NCBI GenBank assembly: GCA_035765775.1 | Contig: DASTWV010000059.1 | Span: 124,001-188,000 of the forward strand | DNA length: 64,000 bases | Direction of reading: 5' to 3' | Source: Actinomycetota bacterium | GTDB taxonomy: Bacteria; Actinomycetota; CADDZG01; JAHWKV01; JAOPZY01 | Shown: positions 16,277-23,140 of the stretch, piece by piece | Layout: each line of letters begins with the position of its first letter | Numbering within the stretch: position 1 is the first letter of the stretch | The notes under the pieces: generated by a model | Databases searched by the model: none | Told to the model about the DNA's origin: nothing | Seen by the model: the letters and a program-made list of their open reading frames with translations, nothing else | Program-made: the position numbers and the translations under genes

Positions 16277-16972
16277 TTACGCCGTCCGCTGCAGATGACT
16301 CACACACAGGGAGGGCTCAACGAAGGGAAGAAGCTTGGTGACGGTGACGGGAGCGCCCAGCTCGGCCAGCGCTCCCCGCATCAAGCCGAGGTGGATCGAG
16401 CACACCAGGTCGGGACGCTCGGCGGCGACCTCCCGGAAGGGGCACCGATGGAGCAGCATGTGGTCGCCGGTCCCGTCGCTCGTCAGCTCGGGCTGAAAGC
16501 CCAAGGTGGCGAACTGGGCGAGCAGGCGGCCGAGGGCATCGTCAGCGGAGATTCGCTCGAGCGGCGAGGGCCGGTCGGTCAGGAAGCGGCCCCAGGTCTC
16601 CCCCAGTTCCTTCCCGGTGGCGGCGGGATCCTGAGCGGTGGCAACGTAGCTGGAGAGGATCCGTGCCAGCAGCTGGTAGCCCGAGGGCTGCGCCACCTGC
16701 TCATCTGCGATCGCTTCATAGAGCACCCTGGGCCGGCCGGGCGCCGACCGCTCCTCCGTCCGCCGCCTGGCCAAGCCCTCGTGAACGAGCAGCTCAAGGT
16801 GCCAGCGGGCGGTGGTGTGATGCAGGCCGACTGCGGCTGCGGCCCGCTTCGCATCGACCCCGCCCGGTGTCCGCCCGAGGACGTCGAGGAGCCCGGCCCG
16901 GCTCGCCGTCCCGAGCGCGTGATGGCGCCGGATGCTGGGGTCAGTGCCTGGACCTGGGCCGGAGATCGCCAC
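16277..16972 (-). CDS. HTH regulator with C-terminal cysteine motif (SufR/ArsR-like)
   Basis: 231 residues. Residues about 15-75 form a winged helix (RAGLLDVLGRTPGGVDAKRA, then LHHTTARWHLELLVHEGLAR). The C-terminal half carries HRCPFREVAAERPDLVCSIH and a final CVSH. Spaced Cys of this kind are known from SufR-type iron-sulfur regulators, so Fe-S or redox sensing is likely though not proven. It heads the ferredoxin-cupredoxin-oxidoreductase row. It is divergent from a small unknown gene at 17077. The 104-bp spacer includes the near-palindrome CATTAAAATTATG (about 16998-17010), which may be its operator. Confidence 0.75.
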   Translation of the reverse strand: MAISGPGPGTDPSIRRHHALGTASRAGLLDVLGRTPGGVDAKRAAAAVGLHHTTARWHLELLVHEGLARRRTEERSAPGRPRVLYEAIADEQVAQPSGYQLLARILSSYVATAQDPAATGKELGETWGRFLTDRPSPLERISADDALGRLLAQFATLGFQPELTSDGTGDHMLLHRCPFREVAAERPDLVCSIHLGLMRGALAELGAPVTVTKLLPFVEPSLCVSHLQRTA

Positions 16973-17076
16973 GACGGCTAGTATATAGGACGCTTCCCAT
17001 TAAAATTATGTTCGTCAACACTAGCCCGCGGGATGGCTGGGGAGCGCCCGGATGAGCGGTCTTAGGAGGAGATGCT

Positions 17077-17355
17077 ATGTGCACATTTGAGGGTGAACGG
17101 GCAGTCTTGGTCTGCGACGTGGCCATTGATCAGGTCCGGGCCGAGCTTGCGGGCTATCTCGGAGAGCAGGTGACCTACCGCGCCGCGAACGAGGGCCGCG
17201 CCACGCTGGTTGAGGCACCGCCGGCGGTGGATCCCCAGGTCTTCGCCCAGGCCGTGCGCAGGGGAATGGATCGAGCCGCCCTCGCGCGTACCGGGGAACC
17301 GATGCCGGTGCGTCCCCTCACCATCGAGAAGCGGCCGGGTGACACTGGTCTGTGA
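17077..17355 (+). CDS. small hypothetical protein
   Basis: 92 residues with ATG 17077 behind an AGGAGGAG ribosome site. No signal peptide or membrane segment is visible. Cys at positions 2 and 13 and a short beta/alpha pattern (RAVLVCDVAIDQVRAELAGY) are seen. I do not recognise a family. It is divergent from the Cys-bearing HTH regulator and may be its target. A short hairpin downstream (17391-17406) may end the transcript. Confidence 0.6.
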   Translation: MCTFEGERAVLVCDVAIDQVRAELAGYLGEQVTYRAANEGRATLVEAPPAVDPQVFAQAVRRGMDRAALARTGEPMPVRPLTIEKRPGDTGL

Positions 17356-17390
17356 CATTGGTAGCATCCGAGATGAACGGACACTCGAAA

Positions 17391-17406
17391 CTGGGCCTCT
17401 GCCCAG
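17391..17406 (+). terminator. hairpin after small hypothetical gene
   Basis: CTGGGC-CTCT-GCCCAG gives a 6-bp stem with a 4-nt loop, followed by GACATTT. It lies between the small gene and the oppositely oriented tRNA. T content is low, so confidence is limited. Confidence 0.4.
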
Positions 17407-17424
17407 GACATTTAGTGTTAGTTG

Positions 17425-17498
17425 TGGGCCCGCCAGGGATCGAACCTGGGACCAATGGATTATGAGTCCACCGCTCTGACCGACTGAGCTACGGGCCC
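17425..17498 (-). tRNA. tRNA with anticodon CAT (Met elongator or Ile2)
   Basis: 74-nt cloverleaf: acceptor GGGCCCG/CGGGCCC, D stem GCTC/GAGC, anticodon stem GTGGA/TCCAT with loop CTCATAA, T arm CCAGG-TTCGATC-CCTGG and discriminator A. CCA is not encoded. Anticodon CAT is at 17464-17462. Elongator tRNA-Met and lysidine-modified tRNA-Ile2 share this anticodon and I cannot separate them by eye. The D-arm and T-arm rule out initiator only weakly, but the acceptor begins with a G-C pair, unlike the mispaired bacterial initiator. Confidence 0.95.
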
Positions 17499-17518
17499 CC
17501 GCATTCCGGCCGCTCGTG

Positions 17519-17549
17519 AACGTTTTTATCACCCCTCGATAAAAACGTT
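17519..17549. repeat. 12-bp AT-rich perfect inverted repeat upstream of tRNA
   Basis: AACGTTTTTATC (17519-17530) and GATAAAAACGTT (17538-17549) flank a 7-nt loop. It lies between the stop of the ABC ATPase gene (17587) and the tRNA 5' end (17498), both on the minus strand. An AT-rich stem is striking in this GC-rich context. It may be a terminator for the ABC operon, or part of the tRNA promoter or operator. Confidence 0.7.
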
Positions 17550-17586
17550 ACGCGGACGGGCCCCCCCGCCCGGCCCAAGCAACCCC

Positions 17587-18261
17587 TCACGCCAGGATCT
17601 CGGCCTCGGCCTTCTGGGTGGGCTTCCCGTCGTAGATCAGCTTCCCGTCCCGCAGGCCGACGCAGCGGGTGGCCTGGGTCAGGTACTCGCTCTGGTGGGT
17701 GGACACGATGATCGCCGCCCCGTCCTCGGCTGAGGTGCGCAGCAGCTCCAGGAGGGCCGCCCGGCCGGGCACATCCAGGCCGACGAAGGGCTCGTCCACC
17801 AGCATCACGTCGAAGGGGCGCACGAATGCCAGGGCTATGGACACCTTCTGGCGCAGACCCCGGCTGAAGGTGGACGGCAGGTCCTCGGCCCGGTGGGCGA
17901 GGTTGAGCCGGGAAAGCAGGTCGTCGGCGTGCGCCTGCCAGCCCTCGGTCTCGTGCAGCCGGGCGATGTACTCCAGGTGCTCGTTGACGCTCAGGTCGTC
18001 GTACAGCACGGGCGCATCGGGGATGTAGGACACCGCCTGGCGGGCCTCGTGCGTGCCGGCCTGGAAGCCGTCGATCAGCAGCTTGCCCGACGTCGCCTCC
18101 AGCAGGCCGGCGGCGATGCGCAGCAGGGTGGTCTTCCCCGACCCGTTCAGCCCCAGCAGGGCGACCTGCTGGCCCTCGGCCACCGACAGCGACACCTTGT
18201 CCAGCGCCACCAGGTCCCCGTAGGACTTGGTCAGGGCATCGACGACCACCAGCTTGCTCAT
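17587..18261 (-). CDS. ABC transporter ATP-binding protein
   Basis: 224 residues from ATG 18261, overlapping the permease stop (ATGA). Walker A is GLNGSGKTT near residue 38, the signature is STFSRGLRQKV (an LSGGQ variant), Walker B is DVMLVDEPF, and the H-loop is STHQ. It follows the CcmA-type exporter pattern and probably powers the membrane protein encoded just upstream. The substrate is unknown. The same frame stays open far upstream, but that part is the alternate frame of the permease gene. Confidence 0.93.
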   Translation of the reverse strand: MSKLVVVDALTKSYGDLVALDKVSLSVAEGQQVALLGLNGSGKTTLLRIAAGLLEATSGKLLIDGFQAGTHEARQAVSYIPDAPVLYDDLSVNEHLEYIARLHETEGWQAHADDLLSRLNLAHRAEDLPSTFSRGLRQKVSIALAFVRPFDVMLVDEPFVGLDVPGRAALLELLRTSAEDGAAIIVSTHQSEYLTQATRCVGLRDGKLIYDGKPTQKAEAEILA

Positions 18262-19808
18262 TTCAGCCCCCGGTAGGACAGCCACACCGCCACCAGCCCG
18301 GAGACGAACAGCGGCAGCCAGCCCCACGAGGTCGCCACCGACAGCTCCACTGCCGGGCGCTTCGCCAGGTGGTGGGCGGCCCACACCGGCAGGACTCCGG
18401 TCGTGGCGATCGCCGGGGGCAGGATCTCCCGGATCACCACCGTGATGCCGGTTGCCTCGGGGGAGAAGGCGAACAGGCCACTCCCCGACCCGTACACCGA
18501 GCGCACCGTGCTCACCGCCGCCGCCGCCACGGCGGCGACTGCGGCCACGGGGAGGATCACGATGGCCAACTGCAGCGATTTGGCGCTGAACCCGGTGATC
18601 TGCGCTCCCGCCAGCCCCCCGGCCCCGGCGACCAGCATCACCGCCACGACGCTGGCCGGGACGTGGCGCAGGAGCAGCTCGCCCTGCTCGACCGGCAGGC
18701 TCTTGGCGGTGTCGGATCGGTCCACCTCGCCGGCCAGGCCCACGTCGGCATCCATCCCGACCAGCCACAGGCACACCCCGGCGGCCAGCAGGAGAGGGGT
18801 GGTGCCCTCCCACACGCCCCGCAGCGCCGCCCCGGCGATCGCCGACAGCACGACGACCCGGATGAGGCGGGCGCCCGGCCAGCGCAGCAGCCCCTGCCAG
18901 TCCCGCTTCCACACCGCCCAGAACGTGCCCGACGAGGGCCGGAGCCGGATGAGCGGCCGGCGGCGGGGGCGCTCCTCGGCCAGCAGGCGGGCGAGGACCA
19001 CCACGGTCCGCAGGTCGCGCACCGCCAGGGCGAACCGGAGCTGGCCCACCAGGGACGCCCGGCGCATGGCGGCCTCCAGCGAGATCCCGCCCAGCGCCAC
19101 CAGCGCCAGGGCGATGACCGCCACCGGCAGCAGGACGATGGCCCATGACCACACCCCGCCAACGATCGGGGCCAGGGCCACCCGCCCCACCAACGTCATC
19201 GGGGAGGTCTCGACGTGGAAGTGCAGATCCAGCACGGACCACCCGAGCACCGCCAGGGAGATCAGCGACGCCAGCCACGGGCGCAGCCGGCGCCCCGACG
19301 CCAACAGTCCGGCGCCCACCATCAGGCCCCCGGCGATCGCCCCGGCGGCAGTTCCCGAAGCCACCCAGGCCACCGGCAGCTTGGGGAACCGTTTCGACGC
19401 CAGGAGTCCCACCACGGCGCCGATGACCGCCCCGCCCAGGACCATCGTCCGGATCCGCTGCAGGGCGGGGGTCCGCAGGACCTCGACCCGGGGCAGGGGG
19501 GCCAGCAGGAGGTGCTGGATGTCAGGCGCCTCGAGCACCAGCGGGCCGCCCCGGGAACCGGAGCGGATGGCCAGCACGACGGCGAAGGCGACCACCAGGC
19601 CGACGGCCGCCGGCCCGTGGGCGGCGGCGACCGCCACGTGGTGCGGGTTGACGTGAGTGTCCTTGGGCAGGTTGGCCAGTACCCAGACCCCGGCGGCGAC
19701 GCAGATGACCGTCAGGTAGCCGCGGTACAGGGCCTCCGAGACATTGATCTTCTGGAGCCGACGGCGCCGGCGAGCCCGGCGCAGGTCGACGATGGCGTCC
19801 GCATACAC
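18258..19808 (-). CDS. ABC transporter membrane subunit
   Basis: 516 residues with about ten to twelve hydrophobic segments and Arg-rich cytoplasmic loops (RRARRRRRLQK near the N-terminus, EERPRRRPLIRLRP near residue 280). It has no solute-binding or ATPase motifs. Its stop overlaps the start of the ATP-binding gene by 4 bp, so the two probably form an exporter. A conserved-looking loop, LEAPDIQHLLLAPLPR, resembles the DUF6297-type permeases of actinobacteria as far as I recall. The start is preceded by only 10 bp after the stop of the upstream 155-residue gene. Confidence 0.78.
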   Translation of the reverse strand: MYADAIVDLRRARRRRRLQKINVSEALYRGYLTVICVAAGVWVLANLPKDTHVNPHHVAVAAAHGPAAVGLVVAFAVVLAIRSGSRGGPLVLEAPDIQHLLLAPLPRVEVLRTPALQRIRTMVLGGAVIGAVVGLLASKRFPKLPVAWVASGTAAGAIAGGLMVGAGLLASGRRLRPWLASLISLAVLGWSVLDLHFHVETSPMTLVGRVALAPIVGGVWSWAIVLLPVAVIALALVALGGISLEAAMRRASLVGQLRFALAVRDLRTVVVLARLLAEERPRRRPLIRLRPSSGTFWAVWKRDWQGLLRWPGARLIRVVVLSAIAGAALRGVWEGTTPLLLAAGVCLWLVGMDADVGLAGEVDRSDTAKSLPVEQGELLLRHVPASVVAVMLVAGAGGLAGAQITGFSAKSLQLAIVILPVAAVAAVAAAAVSTVRSVYGSGSGLFAFSPEATGITVVIREILPPAIATTGVLPVWAAHHLAKRPAVELSVATSWGWLPLFVSGLVAVWLSYRGLK

Positions 19809-19818
19809 CTGCGGCAGT

Positions 19819-20286
19819 CTAGGGCTCCGCCAAGGGCGACCCGGGGCAGGCCTCGGCCTGGCTGGTGAGGACGGTCACGTTGGACACCTTGCGGGTGAAC
19901 AGCAGCGGCAGGCAGCCGGACACCGAACCGGTGGAATCGATGACGTAGAACCGGCTGACAACGCCCTTGGACGACACCGAGAGCTGGGCAGACGCCCCCG
20001 GGGTCAGTACCAGCGACGGGCTCCCCGACGCGCATCCGCGGGCGCAGGTCCGGACGGTGAGGGTGTTGACCTCGTCATTGCGCACCTGGATGGAGAAGGT
20101 CCCTGGCGGCGGGGTGGTGCGCCCGCTGTGGGCGATGATGACGGCCACGATCGGCCCCACCACGATCAGCACGGTCAGTACCTCGAGCGTGATCAGGCCG
20201 TGGCGGCGCTTCTTCGCCGGAGCCGGTGTCGGAGCAGGAGCTGCCGGCTCCGCAGCCGGCGTCCCACCCCCTTCTTCAGTCGCCAC
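19819..20286 (-). CDS. single-pass membrane protein of unknown function
   Basis: 155 residues: an Ala/Pro-rich cytoplasmic N-terminus (1-25), KKRRHG stop-transfer signal, one membrane span (about 31-53), then an extracytoplasmic domain of about 100 residues with four Cys (TCARGC and later GC, AC) that could form two disulfides. It is 10 bp upstream of the ABC permease, so it is likely the first gene of that operon and possibly an accessory or sensor of the exporter. I do not recognise the family. Confidence 0.6.
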   Translation of the reverse strand: MATEEGGGTPAAEPAAPAPTPAPAKKRRHGLITLEVLTVLIVVGPIVAVIIAHSGRTTPPPGTFSIQVRNDEVNTLTVRTCARGCASGSPSLVLTPGASAQLSVSSKGVVSRFYVIDSTGSVSGCLPLLFTRKVSNVTVLTSQAEACPGSPLAEP

Positions 20287-20385
20287 GCCTGCAGGGTACC
20301 GGCCGGGCGGGGCACGACGCGGCTCACAACCTTCCCTAAGCCAAGTCCCAGCAACGGTTCACCTTGCCCTGTGATCCTGGCCGGG

Positions 20386-21771
20386 ATGGCACAGGCAGCG
20401 TCGCCCCCCTTTCACCGCCCGCCGACCGGCATCCGGTCGCTCGCCAGCCTGCCCCAGCCCGTGCGGGAAGGGTTGGTGTTCGCCCTGGTCGGCGTGGGTG
20501 GTGCCGTGGTGCTGCTGCTGTGGTGGCACGACACCCTGGCCGCCTCCCTGACCGGCCTCGGCGCCCAGCTCACCGCCGCGGGGCGGATCACGGGCCTGCT
20601 CGGCACCTACCTCGTCCTGGTGGAGGTGGTGCTCATGGGGCGGGTGCGGTGGCTGGACCGCCTCATCGGGATGGATCGCCTGGCGGTGTGGCACAAGCGC
20701 AACGGGCAGTACGCCATCTCGTTGCTGGTGGCGCACACGGTGCTCACCATCTGGGGCTACGCCTTGACCGACCACGCCTCGATCCCGCATGAGACCGGCG
20801 TCGTGGTCCTCAGCTATCCCGACGTCCTCATGGCCACCGCCGCCCTCGGCATCTTCGTGGCCGTCGGCATCGCCTCGGCCCGGGCGGCCCGCCGGCGTTT
20901 GCGCTTCGAGACCTGGTACTTCATCCACCTGTACATCTACCTGGCGATCGCCCTCTCCTTCGCCCACGTCTTCGCCACCGGCAACGACTTCGTCACCTAC
21001 CCGGCCAACCGGGCCCTGTGGATCGCGCTGTACGTCATCGCCTTCGGCAACCTGCTCGCCTACCGGGTGGCCCTCCCGCTGCGTAACGCCCTTCGCCACC
21101 GGCTACGGGTGGTGAACGTCGTGCGCGAGGCCCCCGGCGTCGTCTCGATCTACATCGGCGGGCGCCATCTGGACGACCTCGAGGTGGATGCCGGCCAGTT
21201 CTTCCTGTGGCGCTTCCTCACCCGGCAAGGGTGGTGGCAGGCCCACCCGTTCTCCCTGTCGGCGGCACCGAACGGGAACTGGCTCCGGATCATGGTGAAG
21301 GCGGCCGGCGACTTCACCGAGGATCTGCAACGGGTACCCGTGGGCACCCGTGTCTTTGCCGAGGGTCCCTACGGGGCCTTCACCGAGGCCCGCCGCACCC
21401 GCCGGAAAGTGCTGCTGGTGGGCGCCGGCGTGGGCATCGCGCCCCTGCGGGCGATGCTGGAGATCCTGCCGGCCCGCCCCGGGGACCTGACCCTGCTCTA
21501 CCGGGCCCGCTCCGACGCGGACCTGGCCTTCCGGCACGAGATCGACCAGCTGGCGGCGATCACCGGCGCCCAGGTGCACTACCTGGTGGGTCCCCGGCGC
21601 AAGCGGGCCAACAGCTTCGACCCGGCCACCCTGAAGAGGCTGGTGCCGGGGATCGACCGCCACGACGCCTACGTCTGCGGGCCTGCGGGCATGCGCCAAC
21701 AGGCGATCGCCGGCCTCCGTCACGCCGGGATCCCCCGGCGCCATATCCACGTGGAGGATTTCGAGCTATGA
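20386..21771 (+). CDS. ferric-reductase-like transmembrane protein with FAD/NAD(P) domain
   Basis: 461 residues from ATG 20386; an in-frame GTG at 20371 would add five. Residues about 20-235 hold six membrane spans of the ferric-reductase type, with heme-ligand His candidates in LLVAHTVLTIWGY and FIHLYIYLAIALSFAHVF. Residues about 240-461 are a ferredoxin-NADP reductase module: HPFSLSAAP (flavin), GPYGAFTE, LVGAGVGIAPLRAML (nucleotide) and VCGPAGMRQQA. It should pass electrons from cytosolic NAD(P)H across the membrane. Its stop overlaps the FMN-binding protein gene and apbE follows, giving a flavinylated electron transfer chain. Confidence 0.88.
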   Translation: MAQAASPPFHRPPTGIRSLASLPQPVREGLVFALVGVGGAVVLLLWWHDTLAASLTGLGAQLTAAGRITGLLGTYLVLVEVVLMGRVRWLDRLIGMDRLAVWHKRNGQYAISLLVAHTVLTIWGYALTDHASIPHETGVVVLSYPDVLMATAALGIFVAVGIASARAARRRLRFETWYFIHLYIYLAIALSFAHVFATGNDFVTYPANRALWIALYVIAFGNLLAYRVALPLRNALRHRLRVVNVVREAPGVVSIYIGGRHLDDLEVDAGQFFLWRFLTRQGWWQAHPFSLSAAPNGNWLRIMVKAAGDFTEDLQRVPVGTRVFAEGPYGAFTEARRTRRKVLLVGAGVGIAPLRAMLEILPARPGDLTLLYRARSDADLAFRHEIDQLAAITGAQVHYLVGPRRKRANSFDPATLKRLVPGIDRHDAYVCGPAGMRQQAIAGLRHAGIPRRHIHVEDFEL

Positions 21772-22262
21772 GACGTGCTCTCTTGGTCAGCCTGGTCACC
21801 GCCGTCCTGGTGGTGGGGCTGCTGCGCTACAAGACCTCCTCCGCCCCGCAGAGTCTCCGCATCGCAGTCGGGGCCTCGCCTCCGGCGGCGAGCGCCTCGC
21901 CCACCCCCGGCCCCGACACCGAGGCCCCCCCGCCGACCACGGTCGCACCGCCGGCCCCCACCGCCGCCGCCCCGCCGGCAACGGCAGCCCATACCGTCTC
22001 CGGCCCGGTCGAGACCAACCAGTTCGGCCCGGTGCAGGTGGTGCTCACCCTCCAGGGATCGAAGATCACCGACGTCCAGACCCCGGAGCTGCCCACCGAC
22101 CGGGCCCGGTCGGCCTACATATCCTCGGTGGCCGGCCCGCTGCTGCGCCGGGAGGCGCTGGCCGCCCAGAGCGCCCAGATCGACACCATCTCGGGGGCCA
22201 CCTACACCAGCTACTCCTTCGCCCAGTCCCTGCAGGCGGCACTCACGAAGGCGGGGGTCTGA
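21768..22262 (+). CDS. FMN-binding-domain protein (covalent flavin acceptor)
   Basis: 164 residues, ATG overlapping the previous stop (ATGA). One N-terminal membrane anchor (about 5-22), a long Pro/Ala/Thr linker (35-75), and an FMN-binding domain like RnfG/NqrC C-termini (QFGPVQVVLTLQGSKITDVQ). It ends in the flavinylation motif SGATYTSYSF, whose Thr is the residue that ApbE modifies. It is probably outside the membrane and accepts electrons from the ferric-reductase-like partner. The flavin transferase gene follows 47 bp downstream. Confidence 0.88.
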   Translation: MRRALLVSLVTAVLVVGLLRYKTSSAPQSLRIAVGASPPAASASPTPGPDTEAPPPTTVAPPAPTAAAPPATAAHTVSGPVETNQFGPVQVVLTLQGSKITDVQTPELPTDRARSAYISSVAGPLLRREALAAQSAQIDTISGATYTSYSFAQSLQAALTKAGV

Positions 22263-22309
22263 CCGCCAACCGAGCCCCCTCATCAGCAACCCATTGGGGC
22301 GAAGAGGTC

Positions 22310-23140
22310 ATGGGCACCGTCGTCACCCTCGACGTCCGCCCCTTCGGTCCCCGGACCGACCCCTCCCCCGCCGTGCGCCGGGCCTTCGACTGGCTCCACC
22401 GGGTGGACGCCATCTTCAGCACCTACCGCTGGGACAGCGAGATCAGCCGGTTGGAACGGGGCGACCTCGACCTCGCCGGCGCCAGCGCCGACGTCCGGTC
22501 GATCCTCGCCCGGTGCGAGGATCTCAAGGCCCGGACCGGCGGCTACTTCGACGTCCGGGCGGTCGCCGGCGCCCTCGACCCGTCGGGGCTGGTGAAGGGC
22601 TGGGCAGCCCAGCAGGCCTCGGCGATGCTGCGTGCCAACGGTGTCGACCGGCACTGCCTGAACGCGGGCGGCGATGTTGCCGTGTGTGGTGGGACCCGGC
22701 AGCACCCGTGGCGGGTGGGCATCGTCCACCCGCTGCACCCCGACGCCCTGACGACTGTGGTGGAGATCACCGACGGGGCGGTGGCCACAAGCGGCACCTA
22801 CGAGCGCGGCCACCACATCTACGACCCGCACACCAACCGCCCCGCCACCGCGCTGGCCTCGGTCACCATCGTCGGGGCTGATCTGGCCCTGGCCGACGCC
22901 TACGCCACGGCTGCCCTGGCGATGGGTCTCGCCGCCCCCGGGTGGCTCGCCGAGCTGGCGGCCACCGAGGGCTACGAGAGCTACGTGATCGACGCCGGGG
23001 GCTTCGCCTGGTGGACGCCCGGGTTCGCCGGTATCGCCCCCGGGCTCCCCCCTGCGGCCGGTGCCGCTACGACAGGCCCGCCGCCGACCGGCAGGGAGCC
23101 ACCACCTGAGCGACCTTGGTCAGCCCCGCCCGGGAGGTGA
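22310..23140 (+). CDS. apbE: FAD:protein FMN transferase
   Basis: 276 residues. Motifs of ApbE are present: MGTVVTLDVR at the start, FSTYRWDSEISRLE, GLVKGWAAQQA, NAGGDVAVCG and the metal/FAD block TSGTYERGHHIYDPHTNRP. It moves FMN from FAD to the Thr of the SGAT motif in the preceding protein. Family N-termini often run slightly before MGT, and in-frame codons upstream read HWGEEV, but no standard start exists there. The last 25 residues are Pro-rich, and the 3' end overlaps the oppositely oriented protease gene by 74 bp. It lacks an obvious signal peptide. Confidence 0.9.
   Translation: MGTVVTLDVRPFGPRTDPSPAVRRAFDWLHRVDAIFSTYRWDSEISRLERGDLDLAGASADVRSILARCEDLKARTGGYFDVRAVAGALDPSGLVKGWAAQQASAMLRANGVDRHCLNAGGDVAVCGGTRQHPWRVGIVHPLHPDALTTVVEITDGAVATSGTYERGHHIYDPHTNRPATALASVTIVGADLALADAYATAALAMGLAAPGWLAELAATEGYESYVIDAGGFAWWTPGFAGIAPGLPPAAGAATTGPPPTGREPPPERPWSAPPGR

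Noticed and set aside
17355-17590. Integration (att) site or genomic island edge at the tRNA
   Set aside because: No integrase gene, no direct repeat of the tRNA 3' end and no change in gene content on either side.
17587-19278. Long fused form of the ABC ATP-binding protein
   Set aside because: The extra N-terminal part is an alternate frame of the permease gene; the ATPase starts with MSKLVVVDALTKSYGD at 18261.
19744-20385. N-terminal extension of the ferric-reductase-like protein by some 200 residues
   Set aside because: The frame is open but antisense to the 155-residue gene and low-complexity; membrane spans and homology begin after 20386.
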